DNA of 39,856 nucleotides from Cyanobacteria bacterium RM1_2_2 (GTDB lineage: Bacteria > Cyanobacteriota > Cyanobacteriia > Elainellales > Elainellaceae): contig JAAUQT010000021.1 in NCBI GenBank assembly GCA_012033495.1, positions 1-39,856 on the forward strand, read 5' to 3'. The position numbers were made by a program, and so were the translations under genes. A model generated the notes under the pieces. The model ran no database searches. It had not been told where the DNA came from and saw only the letters and a list, made by a program, of their open reading frames with translations. How positions within the stretch are numbered: the stretch's first letter is position 1; every line of letters begins with the position of its first letter. Of the stretch, positions 1-8,956 are shown one piece after another.

Positions 1-9
1 GAACGGCGA

Positions 10-69
10 GGTTGAGCGCAGCCGAGGTGGTGAGCGCAGTCAATGGTGGGTTGAGCGCAGCCGAAACCC
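10..69 (+). repeat. Three copies of a short dispersed repeat
   Basis: Three near-copies of a sequence close to GGTTGAGCGCAGCCGAAACC lie at about 10-25, 29-43 and 49-69. The same motif recurs at 7863-7881 (minus) and 27440-27459 (plus), with degenerate copies near 9450-9468 and 27404-27430. All copies are intergenic. It looks like a short interspersed repeat of the kind common between cyanobacterial genes. No function is visible. Confidence 0.6.
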
Positions 70-112
70 GAATTTTAATTAGGTTCTTCTACTTAGAAGC
101 TTAGTTCAGAAA

Positions 113-967
113 TCACAACTTCTGTTCTATTATTTCTTGTTTAGCTTTAGCTTGTTCAACTTTGTAGTTAGCAATAAAAAGCTCATTACCTTTTGCTGCA
201 CTGCCCTGCATATAGTTATTCATGCCGTATTGAAGCTGCCATTCGTATAAGTTAGCAAAGCTGAAGTTCTCTCGAATTTCGGCAGAATCATCATAAGTAA
301 TTAGCCAATCGTGCGGACACTTTTGGAGATTTTGAGCAAACTGATTGTGATCAAAATAAGTATGTAAATCTCCTTTTTTGCCATACAGCTTCGATTTTGT
401 TGCTGCTAAATAAGGCGGATCGAGAAAAATGAAAACCTCATTGCCCGGTGTTTCCAAAGCAACGCTGTAATCCTGATTCGTGATCACAACATCGCTCAAA
501 AGTTCTTTAAGCTGCTGTAACCGTTGAATCGATGAATTGGTGAAGCGAGTCTCAAATGCTTTCTGGGAAAAGCCGCCGCAATCCACCGTTCCAGAAAACG
601 AAATTCGGTTTAGCACAAAAAACCGCACGGCTCGCTCAAACTCAGAAAGTTGATTTACATTCAGCGTTGTTAGCTCAGCAAATAACTCTTTTCCGGTTAT
701 ATTGCTGTTTTGAATTTGCCCAATTTCCTGCACCAATTCATCCATATTGGACTGAGCATATTTCCAAAAGCAAAACAAATCCACGTTCAAATCATTGATC
801 CACACTCGAAGCTGGGGATGTTTTTGCTTTAGGTAGATAAACAGAGAGCCGCCGCCCACAAATGGTTCTCGATATTCAGAAAAATGAGTGGGGATATACT
901 GCAAGATTTGGGCAATTGCCTTCGACTTACCTCCCGGATAACGGAGCGGGCTTTTCAATACTTTCAT
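113..967 (-). CDS. Dam-like D12-class DNA adenine methylase
   Basis: This 284-residue protein has the D12-class N6-adenine methyltransferase layout. The N-terminal LRYPGGKSKA and EPFVGGGSLF motifs (about residues 8-43) match the SAM-binding region, and the catalytic DPPY tetrad lies near residue 184 inside FLDPPYLAATK. The length is close to Dam (about 278 residues). Members transfer a methyl group from SAM to adenine, often in GATC, but the sequence alone does not give the target. No restriction endonuclease lies beside it, so it looks like an orphan methylase. It lies 46 bases downstream of an unknown gene on the same strand, probably in one transcript. Start chosen at the ATG at 967; no clear Shine-Dalgarno sequence is visible. 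Confidence 0.9.
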   Translation of the reverse strand: MKVLKSPLRYPGGKSKAIAQILQYIPTHFSEYREPFVGGGSLFIYLKQKHPQLRVWINDLNVDLFCFWKYAQSNMDELVQEIGQIQNSNITGKELFAELTTLNVNQLSEFERAVRFFVLNRISFSGTVDCGGFSQKAFETRFTNSSIQRLQQLKELLSDVVITNQDYSVALETPGNEVFIFLDPPYLAATKSKLYGKKGDLHTYFDHNQFAQNLQKCPHDWLITYDDSAEIRENFSFANLYEWQLQYGMNNYMQGSAAKGNELFIANYKVEQAKAKQEIIEQKL

Positions 968-1013
968 TCAATAGGTTCAAATCCAGGAGGCACTTTGGTT
1001 AGGAAGCATTTGG

Positions 1014-1619
1014 TTAGGAAGCACTATTGCTATGTTTCATTGCCTCTAGCAACGCCGACAGCGCCCGATCTTCTCCTGAATTAACCTGACGATCAAGTAA
1101 GGCAATCCCAACCGCTTTAGAGAGCACAATCGCCGCTACATCTGGATCAAGTCCTTCCATTAATTGCTCCAACGATTGGGGCACCTTCAGCGCCGCTCGA
1201 ATTCCAGCTAGGATGTCCTCCTGAAAACCCAATGTTTGCAATTGGGGCATGAGCGCTTCCCATTCAATGCCCTGCTCAGGATTGCCCACCTGAATCATGT
1301 AAGCTAGCAATCGCTGCAATTTTCGCTCTTGCTGAGGATTAAGGCTGGTGGCTTGAGCTGCTTCTGGATCAGCGCTACTTTGCTTTAGGTTATCCAGAAT
1401 TTTTTCCCAATCACAGTCGTCGCAGGCGTCGGGTTTGCCCACCGTCAGCGAAAGCTGGATACGGTTGGAGTTAGCGTTTAGCTGGGTTACATTTGCCTGC
1501 ACCCCCAAAAAGCCGAGCCATTGAGAAATGGTTGTAACGAGGGTGGAATAGGTTGCCTGAGTGTTCGCCAGTAACCGAATCTGGGTGCGAACCATCGGAC
1601 GCACAATTTGTGACAGCAT
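1014..1619 (-). CDS. Conserved hypothetical protein
   Basis: I do not recognise this 201-residue protein. The N-terminal half (about residues 1-75) is a mixed helix/strand region with a C-D-D-C-D cluster at about residues 65-69. The C-terminal half is helical and ends in an alanine- and leucine-rich stretch reading IVLSKAVGIALLDRQ, reminiscent of TerB-like helical domains, which is only an impression. There is no signal peptide and no membrane span. The ATG at 1619 has a weak TAAGG-type ribosome site just upstream. The gene precedes the Dam-like methylase by 46 bases on the same strand, so the two are likely co-transcribed. No function is proposed. Confidence 0.7.
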   Translation of the reverse strand: MLSQIVRPMVRTQIRLLANTQATYSTLVTTISQWLGFLGVQANVTQLNANSNRIQLSLTVGKPDACDDCDWEKILDNLKQSSADPEAAQATSLNPQQERKLQRLLAYMIQVGNPEQGIEWEALMPQLQTLGFQEDILAGIRAALKVPQSLEQLMEGLDPDVAAIVLSKAVGIALLDRQVNSGEDRALSALLEAMKHSNSAS

Positions 1620-2435
1620 GGCCTTACCAAATTAGCGAATTGAGCTATTAGAAATATTGCTCTACCCCTAAGAATAGTCAACTCCTTCCGTAAAATCGCA
1701 CAAAAATCGCACAAAAATCACGCCGAACGGCTGAATGGCAGGCGTCGCTAATCCACCTGTTGCCTCAAACTTTGTCTCAAACGCTGCTATCTCCAGCTAA
1801 ATTGCAACCCTCCCTTAAACTCGACCCCAATTTTTTACTAAGATGTGGTTATTTAAATTGCTTCTGTGTTCCCTGGCATAAGTTACATTGAAGCGAGACT
1901 ATGAATTGCACAGCCACCGTCTCGTCTGGGTGCTCTCGTCGCTCATTGTTTTGCAAATAAGATTGCAAATGAGATCTTGCAACTGGTAAAGCTGGATCTA
2001 AGGTTGGCGAATGGGTTGTTATTTCGGTCAGCGATTGCTATCAATTTTTACACGGTTGCCATCCCTGTTGTTTCAAGACAGCTTTTGAGTCACTTCCTGC
2101 TGCACTATCGGATGTCAATGCTTTGGCTGCGACAACAGTACTTTGGCTGTGTAAGGTTGATTGGCTGCGCAAGGTTTGTCAGTTTCCCAGTTTCACGATA
2201 TTTCTGTCAGTTACAACCTAACTCTATGATCCTGATGCTCCTGAAAAATCGCACGCGACTCAGTGTTGAAGACTTTTTCCCACCACCGGAAACTCTTTTC
2301 GCTCAAACTTCGAGACATTCCTAATCCGATTCACCTCGAACCCACAAAAAATTGCTTAAAGTTCACTCGCTCTGAGTCAGTTCTACGGAACTTTTGGGAA
2401 CACTGTACTTTGTAAGGAATCTATTTGCATCAGCT
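1620..2435. other. Intergenic region upstream of pilB, no gene seen
   Basis: About 0.8 kb lies between two divergent genes. It holds three tandem copies of an 11-bp unit (AAAATCGCACA-like) at about 1691-1720. An open frame at 1977-2324 has an unprotein-like composition and no ribosome site, and I do not call it a gene. The region probably carries the promoters for pilB and for the minus-strand pair, but I cannot place them. Confidence 0.5.
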
Positions 2436-4445
2436 ATGGCTAATTCCTCGTCGCAGCGGCGCGCTCTGATCGTTCAACACAATTTTTCTCCCTTCAGCAC
2501 GAAGCTGGTTCAGTCTGGCTTTGTCAACAATGATCAGATGCAGCAAGCGCTGATCGAAAGCCGCAAAACCGGCAGACCTCTCACCGACGTACTGGCTGTC
2601 ATCACCGGGCAGCAGTTGCCACCTGATCTGCTGCGCCAATACAAGAAGCAACAGCTTTTTGAACTCAAAATTCTCTACGGGGTTGAGTCACTTGACCCGG
2701 AACTCAACCAAATCAGCACAACTCAACTCAGTCAACTGATCGATACGCTGATTCCCGTTGATATTTGTCGTCGCTATCGCTTGATTCCCCTGTCGCGGAC
2801 TGAAGGTGAACCGCCCTCAGTGCTCGTGGCGATGGTGAACCCTGACGACCTAGCCGCCCAGGATGACCTTAACCGGATTTTGCGCCCCCAAGGATTAACC
2901 CTCCAGCGGATGGTGATCACCGCCGAGGACTACCAACGGCTGATTTCACAGTTTCTCGATGAACAGGTTGAGCGCCAGAAACAGCTAGATTTTGAATCGA
3001 AAGTTGATGTTAAGTCAGATCTAGATAGCCTAGACTACCTCGATCTAGAAGAACCAGATGAAGATGCCGACGTCAATTTAGATGCAGCCTTAGCCGACGC
3101 AGATGCGGCTCCGATCATTGCCTTAGCCAACAAAATCATCGCTAAAGCTTTGCAAGACGGCGTTTCTGACATCCACATTGAGCCGCAAGAAGAGTCGCTG
3201 CGCGTCCGCTTCCGTAAAGACGGGGTGTTGCGGATTCCACAAGGACTAGAGCCGCTGCCCAAGAAAATTATTCCGGCTGTGACGGCTCGCTTCAAAATCA
3301 TGGCAAACCTAGATATTGCCGAGCGCCGGATGCCGCAAGACGGACGAATTCGCCGCCGATTTGACAACCGTAAAGTAGATTTCCGGGTTAACACACTGCC
3401 GAGCCGTTACGGAGAAAAAGTGGTGCTGCGGATTCTCGACAACTCCGCTACCCAGCTAGGGCTAGATAAGCTGATTGGCGACCCAGAAACGCTGCAAATT
3501 GTGCAGGAGATGGTGTCGCGTCCTTTCGGTTTGATTCTCGTCACCGGCCCGACTGGTTCGGGTAAAACCACCACGCTCTACTCAGCGCTAGCGGAACGCA
3601 ACGATCCGGGCATCAACATCAGTACGGCGGAAGACCCGATCGAATATTCGCTGCCCGGACTGACCCAGGTGCAGGTGATTCGGGAAAAAGGTATGGATTT
3701 TGCCTCGATTCTGCGAGCCTTCCTGCGGCAAGACCCGGATGTGATTCTGGTGGGTGAAACCCGCGACCGAGAAACCGCCAAAACCGCGATCGAAGCCGCC
3801 CTGACTGGACACCTGGTTTTAACCACCCTCCACACGAACGATGCCGCTAGCGCGATTGCCCGCTTGGATGAGATGGGCGTCGAATCCTTCATGGTTTCGA
3901 GTTCGCTGATTGGCGTATTGGCTCAACGACTGATGCGCCGCGTCTGTGCCGAATGCAGCATCCCCTATCACCCTTCCTCAGACGAGTTGGCTCGATTTGG
4001 GCTTTCGGCAGCACGAGAAGCAGACGTTACCTTCTACCGCGCCAATACCCTCACTAACGAGGAACTTCAGCAAGCCGCCACTAATAATACGTTGTGTCCT
4101 GCCTGTAAAGGGTCGGGCTATAAAGGTCGCTGTGGCGTCTACGAAGTGATGCGAGTCACTGAACGTATCCAAACCCTCATTACCGAAGGCGCACCGACTG
4201 AGCGAATCAAAGAAGCCGCTGTCGAGGAAGGAATGAAAACGCTCTTAGCCTACAGCTTGAATCTCGTCCGCCAAGGCGCAACCACCCTAGAGGAAGTCGA
4301 GCGCGTCACCTTTACCGACACTGGCTTAGAAGCCGAACTTAAAGCCAAACGCAAAACCTCGCTGACTTGCCGTAGCTGTAGTGCAGAATTAAAACAGGAA
4401 TGGCTGGATTGCCCCTACTGTACAACCCCTAGGTTCCAAGACTAA
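2436..4445 (+). CDS. pilB: Type IV pilus extension ATPase PilB (GspE family)
   Basis: This is the hexameric cytoplasmic ATPase that powers pilin polymerisation in the type IV pilus, which drives phototactic motility and DNA uptake in cyanobacteria. From the N-terminus it has an MshEN/GspE-N region (about residues 20-170), an acidic linker, and the RecA-like ATPase with Walker A GPTGSGKTT near 371, Walker B ILVGETRD near 435 and the His box TTLHTND near 464. A tetracysteine zinc site is formed by CAEC near 505 and CPAC near 554. A second zinc-ribbon-like pair, CRSC and CPYC, sits at the extreme C-terminus. A TTG 42 bases upstream (2394) keeps the frame open, but the ATG at 2436 gives the usual cyanobacterial N-terminus (MANSSSQRRAL). 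pilT follows after 73 bases. Confidence 0.96.
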   Translation: MANSSSQRRALIVQHNFSPFSTKLVQSGFVNNDQMQQALIESRKTGRPLTDVLAVITGQQLPPDLLRQYKKQQLFELKILYGVESLDPELNQISTTQLSQLIDTLIPVDICRRYRLIPLSRTEGEPPSVLVAMVNPDDLAAQDDLNRILRPQGLTLQRMVITAEDYQRLISQFLDEQVERQKQLDFESKVDVKSDLDSLDYLDLEEPDEDADVNLDAALADADAAPIIALANKIIAKALQDGVSDIHIEPQEESLRVRFRKDGVLRIPQGLEPLPKKIIPAVTARFKIMANLDIAERRMPQDGRIRRRFDNRKVDFRVNTLPSRYGEKVVLRILDNSATQLGLDKLIGDPETLQIVQEMVSRPFGLILVTGPTGSGKTTTLYSALAERNDPGINISTAEDPIEYSLPGLTQVQVIREKGMDFASILRAFLRQDPDVILVGETRDRETAKTAIEAALTGHLVLTTLHTNDAASAIARLDEMGVESFMVSSSLIGVLAQRLMRRVCAECSIPYHPSSDELARFGLSAAREADVTFYRANTLTNEELQQAATNNTLCPACKGSGYKGRCGVYEVMRVTERIQTLITEGAPTERIKEAAVEEGMKTLLAYSLNLVRQGATTLEEVERVTFTDTGLEAELKAKRKTSLTCRSCSAELKQEWLDCPYCTTPRFQD

Positions 4446-4518
4446 ATTCGATTTATCTAGCTTTTTTAGACCCAATCCTAAACAGTACCCAGTCAATTCG
4501 GTTCAAGGAGAGAACAGC

Positions 4519-5637
4519 ATGGAATTAATGATCGAAGATTTGATGGAGCAACTGATCGAAATGGGCGGTTCCGACATGCACCTATCGGCGGGCTTGCCAC
4601 CCTATTTTCGACTCAGCGGACACCTGACCCCGATTGGGGATGAACCCATGACGGCTGAGCAGTGCCAACGGCTGATTTTCAGTATGCTGAACAACACACA
4701 GCGGAAAAACCTGGAGCAGAACTGGGAGCTGGACTGTTCCTACGGTGTAAAGGGCTTAGCGCGTTTCCGTGTCAACGTCTACAAAGATCGGGGAACTTAC
4801 GCTGCTTGTTTACGGGCGCTTAGCTCCAAAATTCCCAGCTTCGAGAAGTTAGGTCTGCCTGATGTGGTGCGCGAAATGTCGGAAAAACCCAGAGGCTTAA
4901 TTCTGGTGACGGGGCCGACCGGTTCGGGCAAAACCACCACGCTGGCAGCCATGCTTGATTTGATTAACCGCACCCGCGCTGAACACATTTTGACGATTGA
5001 AGACCCGATCGAATTTGTCTATGAGCCGATCAAGAGTTTGATCCACCAACGTCAGCTTGGCGAAGACACCAAGAGTTTTTCCAACGCGCTGCGAGCCGCC
5101 CTGCGGGAAGACCCAGATATCATTCTGGTGGGCGAAATGCGGGACTTAGAAACCATTTCGCTGGCAATTTCGGCAGCAGAAACTGGACACCTGGTTTTTG
5201 GAACGCTGCACACTAGCTCAGCCTCGCAAACCGTAGACCGGATGATTGACGTATTTCCCTCGGAGCGGCAGCAGCAGGTGCGGGTGCAGTTGTCTAACTC
5301 TCTAGTAGCAGTCTTTAGCCAAACGCTAGTTTCTCGCAAAAATCCCAAGCCTGGCGAGTTTGGACGGGTCATGGCGCAAGAAATTATGGTGATCACGCCT
5401 GCGATTGCCAACCTGATTCGAGAAGGCAAAACCTCCCAAATTTATTCTGCGATCCAGACGGGAGGTAAACTAGGCATGATCACGCTAGAAAAAGTGCTCG
5501 CTGATCTGTATAAAGCAGGTACTATTTCTTTCGAGGCTGCGATGTCACGAACCTCTCGCCCTGACGAATTGCAGCGTCTGATTGGGGCGGCTCCTACACC
5601 AGGCACAGCAAAACCAGGCGCAACTGCTGCTCGGTAG
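4519..5637 (+). CDS. pilT: Type IV pilus retraction ATPase PilT
   Basis: This 372-residue protein is the ATPase that depolymerises the pilus and generates retraction force. It has the PilT N-terminal PAS-like region opening with a GGSDMHLSAG motif, Walker A GPTGSGKTT near residue 131, Walker B ILVGEMRD near 200, the His box GTLHTSSA near 228, and the PilT-typical AIRNLIREGK-like sequence (here AIANLIREGK) near 294. The ATG at 4519 has an AAGGAG ribosome site at 4505-4510. It lies between pilB and pilC, and a perfect palindrome follows the stop codon, so pilC may be expressed at a different level. The length is normal for the family. Confidence 0.97.
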   Translation: MELMIEDLMEQLIEMGGSDMHLSAGLPPYFRLSGHLTPIGDEPMTAEQCQRLIFSMLNNTQRKNLEQNWELDCSYGVKGLARFRVNVYKDRGTYAACLRALSSKIPSFEKLGLPDVVREMSEKPRGLILVTGPTGSGKTTTLAAMLDLINRTRAEHILTIEDPIEFVYEPIKSLIHQRQLGEDTKSFSNALRAALREDPDIILVGEMRDLETISLAISAAETGHLVFGTLHTSSASQTVDRMIDVFPSERQQQVRVQLSNSLVAVFSQTLVSRKNPKPGEFGRVMAQEIMVITPAIANLIREGKTSQIYSAIQTGGKLGMITLEKVLADLYKAGTISFEAAMSRTSRPDELQRLIGAAPTPGTAKPGATAAR

Positions 5638-5667
5638 GTTATTCAACAGGTTCTAGAAGTTGAATTG

Positions 5668-5689
5668 AGGGCGCAAAGCTTTGCGCCCT
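5668..5689. repeat. Perfect 22-bp palindrome after pilT
   Basis: The sequence is an exact palindrome whose left half is AGGGCGCAAAG. In RNA it folds to a GC-rich stem with an AGCT loop 30 bases past the pilT stop. No T-run follows on the plus strand, so it is a poor intrinsic terminator. It could stabilise the pilBT message 3' end, attenuate read-through into pilC, or be a protein site in DNA. Confidence 0.6.
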
Positions 5690-5911
5690 TCGCCTGTAGG
5701 AACCCGTTCTAAGGCTAGACCTCCACTGATCAACGTCCTGTATTTGTCCCTGTTTGCTGCACTTGAGATGCCGATTGATGCAAAAGCGCTGATAGGTGTG
5801 AAAGTGGCTGCAAATTAAAAAAATCGCTCGCTCTAGAGAAAAAAGTCTAGGATGAACGAAAAATCATTGAAACTTATTGCGCTGATTCCTTCACTTCAAC
5901 ACTTGTAAGCT

Positions 5912-7144
5912 ATGCCTACCTACGTCGTTCGAGCCAGAGACACCAAGGGAAACGCCAGACGGGAGAAAATTACGGCCGACTCCCCCGGAGAAGCCCGTTC
6001 CGCGCTTCGAGAAAAAGGACTATTTGTTCAAGAACTGACTGAGGATCGGGGATTAGTTGATAGACTCAACAACCTCGATCTCCAAGATATTCAAACTGCT
6101 TTAACCAGCGTCACGGTGAAAGACAAAGCCGTTTTCTCGCGGCAGTTTGCAGTATTGATCAACGCGGGGGTTGCAATGGTGCGAGGATTGGGTATTTTGT
6201 CTGATCAGTGCCCCAACCCCAAACTGAAAAAGTCCCTGCAAGAAATTAGTGCGGACGTGCAGCAAGGAACTAACCTTTCTGACTCGATGCGCAAACACCC
6301 TCAGTGTTTCGATGCACTATACGTGAGCATGGTGCAAGCGGGGGAGGTGGGCGGTGTGCTCGATGAGGTGATGAACCGTCTGGCAAAATTGCTGGAAGAT
6401 GTTGCCCGCCTACAAAACCAGATTAAGTCTGCAATGACCTATCCTGTTGCAGTAGGAACGATTGCCGTCCTGATTTTCTTGGGGATGTGTATGTTCCTGT
6501 TGCCCATCTTCGCCAATATTTTTGATGAACTGGACGCAGAGCTACCCGCTTTCACGGCATTCATGATTGGGATCAGCAATTTCCTGCGTAGCCCCTATGT
6601 TTTGATCTTGGTTGTGGCAATCGTTGTACTGCTGTTTGCCTATCGGCAGTATTACAAAACGCGGATTGGGCGCGAAACCATGGATCGGTTTTTCCTAAAA
6701 ATGCCGCTGTTTGGGGACTTAATTCAAAAAACCGCAACTGCTCGGTTTTGTCGCACGTTTGGAGCACTTTCTCGATCGGGGGTTCCCATTCTCACCTCAC
6801 TCGAAATTGTGCGTGATACGGCTGGTAATCAAGTGATTTCTAACGCCGTCGATGAAGCCCGTAAAGAAGTGCAAACAGGCGGCATGATTAGCCTCGCGTT
6901 GCAGCGCGAGAAAGTCTTTCCGATTATGGCGATTCAAATGATTAGCATCGGGGAGGAAACTGGTGAAATTGATACGATGTTGATGAAGGTAGCAGATTTC
7001 TATGAAGATGAAGTTGAACAAGCTGTGAAGGCACTTACCAGCATCATGGAGCCGATTATGATCGTGGTATTAGGCGGCATGGTTGGTTCTATTCTGGTGG
7101 CAATGTATCTCCCCATCTTCGGCATTATGGATGCCATCAAATAG
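5912..7144 (+). CDS. pilC: Type IV pilus inner membrane platform protein PilC
   Basis: This 410-residue member of the GspF/T2SF family forms the membrane platform on which PilB and PilT act. It has two repeated T2SF cytoplasmic domains (about residues 75-200 and 275-395), each followed by membrane segments. The spans are visible near residues 180-208, 227-246 and 380-402, the last ending ILVAMYLPIFGIMDAIK, which is typical of PilC C-termini. The gene follows pilT after a 274-base gap holding a palindrome, so it may have its own promoter. A strong intrinsic terminator lies about 55 bases after the stop. Confidence 0.96.
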   Translation: MPTYVVRARDTKGNARREKITADSPGEARSALREKGLFVQELTEDRGLVDRLNNLDLQDIQTALTSVTVKDKAVFSRQFAVLINAGVAMVRGLGILSDQCPNPKLKKSLQEISADVQQGTNLSDSMRKHPQCFDALYVSMVQAGEVGGVLDEVMNRLAKLLEDVARLQNQIKSAMTYPVAVGTIAVLIFLGMCMFLLPIFANIFDELDAELPAFTAFMIGISNFLRSPYVLILVVAIVVLLFAYRQYYKTRIGRETMDRFFLKMPLFGDLIQKTATARFCRTFGALSRSGVPILTSLEIVRDTAGNQVISNAVDEARKEVQTGGMISLALQREKVFPIMAIQMISIGEETGEIDTMLMKVADFYEDEVEQAVKALTSIMEPIMIVVLGGMVGSILVAMYLPIFGIMDAIK

Positions 7145-7198
7145 GCAAGACCCTTCTGTTCTGTGTAAGTTTGTGCAGAGTGAACAAAAATCTAGAAC

Positions 7199-7227
7199 AC
7201 CCCCTACCTCGGTGGGGGGATTTTTCT
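7199..7227 (+). terminator. Intrinsic terminator after pilC
   Basis: A GC-rich stem formed by CCCCC-ACC (with one bulged T) and GGTGGGGG is followed directly by ATTTTT. It ends the pil block and separates it from the unknown gene starting at 7245. Confidence 0.8.
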
Positions 7228-7244
7228 AAAAGGCAACTGGGCAT

Positions 7245-7841
7245 ATGGCTGTTAAACAAATTCATTACGAAGAAGTTCTGGCAGAATGTAGCGATTATCG
7301 AGGAGCGATTGCGCTGCTCAAACAATTCAGACCCTACTTGGAAATGATTCCTAGTATGCGGCGACCGCAGGAAAGTGTCATTCCTATTCCCTTGCCGTTG
7401 ATTCGCATCCGAAACGCGGTATCCACCGTTGTTGGGAATGCCAATATTACTTCGGGGGAAGTGGTTCGATTACCATCTGATTTGGCCATTTTGATGTGCG
7501 ATCCAGAGTGGAAAATTAAAACAGGCGTAGAGATTTTTATTTTTATTCATCGTCCCCAAGAAGATTTTTCTGATTTATTAGGACGTTGGCGGCAAACCCA
7601 AATTTGGCTCAATCAAGGCTATGAATGGCTGATGCCGAAACCCCACCAGCACATTTTGAGTGAAGGAGCAGAAGCAACCCACCCACTATTTGTAATTTTT
7701 CCAGAAACGCCAGAACGAGTGCGGCGGGGACTCCGAGGAGCCTATTTACCGTTTGTGATCCAAACTGTGTACGCATTAGATGAAGAGTCTGAGGATTTGC
7801 TTGGTTTCCCAACTTCAGAAAACCAACGTGTAGACGATTAA
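7245..7841 (+). CDS. Conserved hypothetical protein downstream of pilC
   Basis: I do not recognise this 198-residue protein. It is soluble, with no signal peptide or clear membrane span. The central part alternates hydrophobic strands and charged turns (SDLAILMCDPEWKIKTG, then a strand IFIFIH), and WKIKTG/WRQTQIW segments give it a high tryptophan content. The C-terminus is acidic. It begins 18 bases after the pilC terminator, so it is probably transcribed separately despite sharing the strand. Coding character and length suggest a real gene. No function is proposed. Confidence 0.7.
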   Translation: MAVKQIHYEEVLAECSDYRGAIALLKQFRPYLEMIPSMRRPQESVIPIPLPLIRIRNAVSTVVGNANITSGEVVRLPSDLAILMCDPEWKIKTGVEIFIFIHRPQEDFSDLLGRWRQTQIWLNQGYEWLMPKPHQHILSEGAEATHPLFVIFPETPERVRRGLRGAYLPFVIQTVYALDEESEDLLGFPTSENQRVDD

Positions 7842-8257
7842 GGCAATGAATTGAGCTGGCGCGTTTCAGCTACGCTCAACCCACATCACGATAGAGTTGG
7901 CGCTGGAAATCAACTGAGCCAAAGGGCTGGTTCATAGAGCAACCCTTGTCTAACCATAGAACGGACGTTGCCATAGAAAAAGACTTATGACAATCTTCAA
8001 AAGAATGAGGAAGTCAAAGCGCAGTTTCTACCCAAAGCATCCTTGACTGGATCAGTGAGTTAGGCGAAACTAACCTAAGAACTGAAGTCTAGCCTCATGA
8101 TTTTGCTAAGTTTTCTAACGTTTTAAATCGGGCTAATTTATTTAGTCAAAGTTAGTTAACATAAAAAACAACCGTGTAATGTTGCATACAGCAGTTTTTC
8201 TGGCGGTTGGGGTAGCTCAGTTGACTGCGATTCACTTCCTGAAGGCTGATTGAAATC
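7842..8257. other. Intergenic region, no gene seen
   Basis: About 0.4 kb lies here. A minus-strand copy of the short dispersed repeat is at 7863-7881 (GTTTCAGCTACGCTCAACC). The stretch at about 8208-8225 looks like the start of a tRNA D-arm but has no anticodon or T-arm after it. The promoter of the DUF2997/ycf35/ferredoxin genes is presumably in this region. Confidence 0.5.
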
Positions 8258-8467
8258 ATGGAAACGCTGGAGTTTGTCATTTATCCAGATGGGCGGGTGC
8301 AGGAAAAGGTGACAGGTATTATAGGAGCGTCCTGCGCTGAGGTTACGGCAGCAATTGAGGCTCAATTAGGACAGGTATTGAGTCAGGAGTCAACTTCTGA
8401 GCATTTTACCCAGCCGTTACAGCAGTCTGCGTCAGCGCAGACTCATGCCACCCATACTAAGTGGTAG
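8258..8467 (+). CDS. DUF2997 family small protein
   Basis: This 69-residue protein carries the DUF2997 signature: an N-terminal strand with IYPDGRV-Q-KV followed by a G-x-x-C helix (GASCAEVTAAIEAQLG), then a low-complexity Ser/Gln/Thr tail. DUF2997 proteins are commonly encoded next to DUF1257/Ycf35, and that pairing is seen here with a 54-base gap. The function of the family is unknown. The conserved Cys at about residue 26 and the ferredoxin two genes downstream hint at a redox or metal-linked role, which is inference. Confidence 0.8.
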   Translation: METLEFVIYPDGRVQEKVTGIIGASCAEVTAAIEAQLGQVLSQESTSEHFTQPLQQSASAQTHATHTKW

Positions 8468-8521
8468 TTTTTTATTCAGTCTGCTTTGTTCAGTCCAAGA
8501 TTATTTAACGAAAATCCTCCC

Positions 8522-8884
8522 ATGTCACACTTTAGCCAAATTAAAACTCAAATTCGAGATCTGACTTCTCTTCAAAACGCTTTGACTGATTTAGGTATCT
8601 CTTGGAAGTCAGGACCACAGCCGGTTCGGGGCTATCGCGGTCAAACCTATAACGCGGAAGTGGTGATCGAGCAAGACAATGGCTACGATATTGGCTTCAG
8701 CCGTAATCAGGAGCAATATGAGCTAGTGGCGGATTTGCAGTACTGGCGGCAGTCTCTTTCCGTAGAAGGCTTCCTGAAGCAAGTCACTCAGCGTTATGCC
8801 TACAATACCATTCTGAAAGAGACAGCCCAGCAAGGCTTCCAGGTGTCTGAGCAGCAGCAAAACCAAGACGATCGATCCGTCTAG
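8522..8884 (+). CDS. ycf35: Ycf35 / DUF1257 protein
   Basis: This 120-residue protein begins MSHFSQIKTQI, which is the characteristic opening of Ycf35, a protein also encoded in red algal plastids. The conserved core includes a region around GYRGQTYNAEVVI and the YELVADLQYW motif, then a helix with LKQVTQRYAYN near residues 85-100. The upstream in-frame ATG at 8486 would add 12 residues; 8522 gives the family's usual start. It lies between the DUF2997 gene and the ferredoxin gene, a conserved cyanobacterial neighbourhood. No biochemical function is established that I know of. Confidence 0.88.
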   Translation: MSHFSQIKTQIRDLTSLQNALTDLGISWKSGPQPVRGYRGQTYNAEVVIEQDNGYDIGFSRNQEQYELVADLQYWRQSLSVEGFLKQVTQRYAYNTILKETAQQGFQVSEQQQNQDDRSV

Positions 8885-8956
8885 TGGTACAACGCTGGAG
8901 CGCTTAACAGTTGGTGACAGCTTGATCGAGATCCTCTTCGTTAGGTTTAAGAAGAC

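Noticed and set aside
966-990. T-arm-like GGTTCAAATCC
   Set aside because: The flanking bases do not pair and no upstream cloverleaf exists.
1977-2324. 115-residue open frame upstream of pilB
   Set aside because: Composition is unlike a protein, with many Cys, Phe and Arg and no domain. It has no ribosome site and lies in a region that looks non-coding.
8205-8257. tRNA-like D-arm sequence (GGGGTAGCTCAGTTG)
   Set aside because: No anticodon arm, T-arm or acceptor pairing follows, and the DUF2997 start codon lies where the rest of a tRNA would be.
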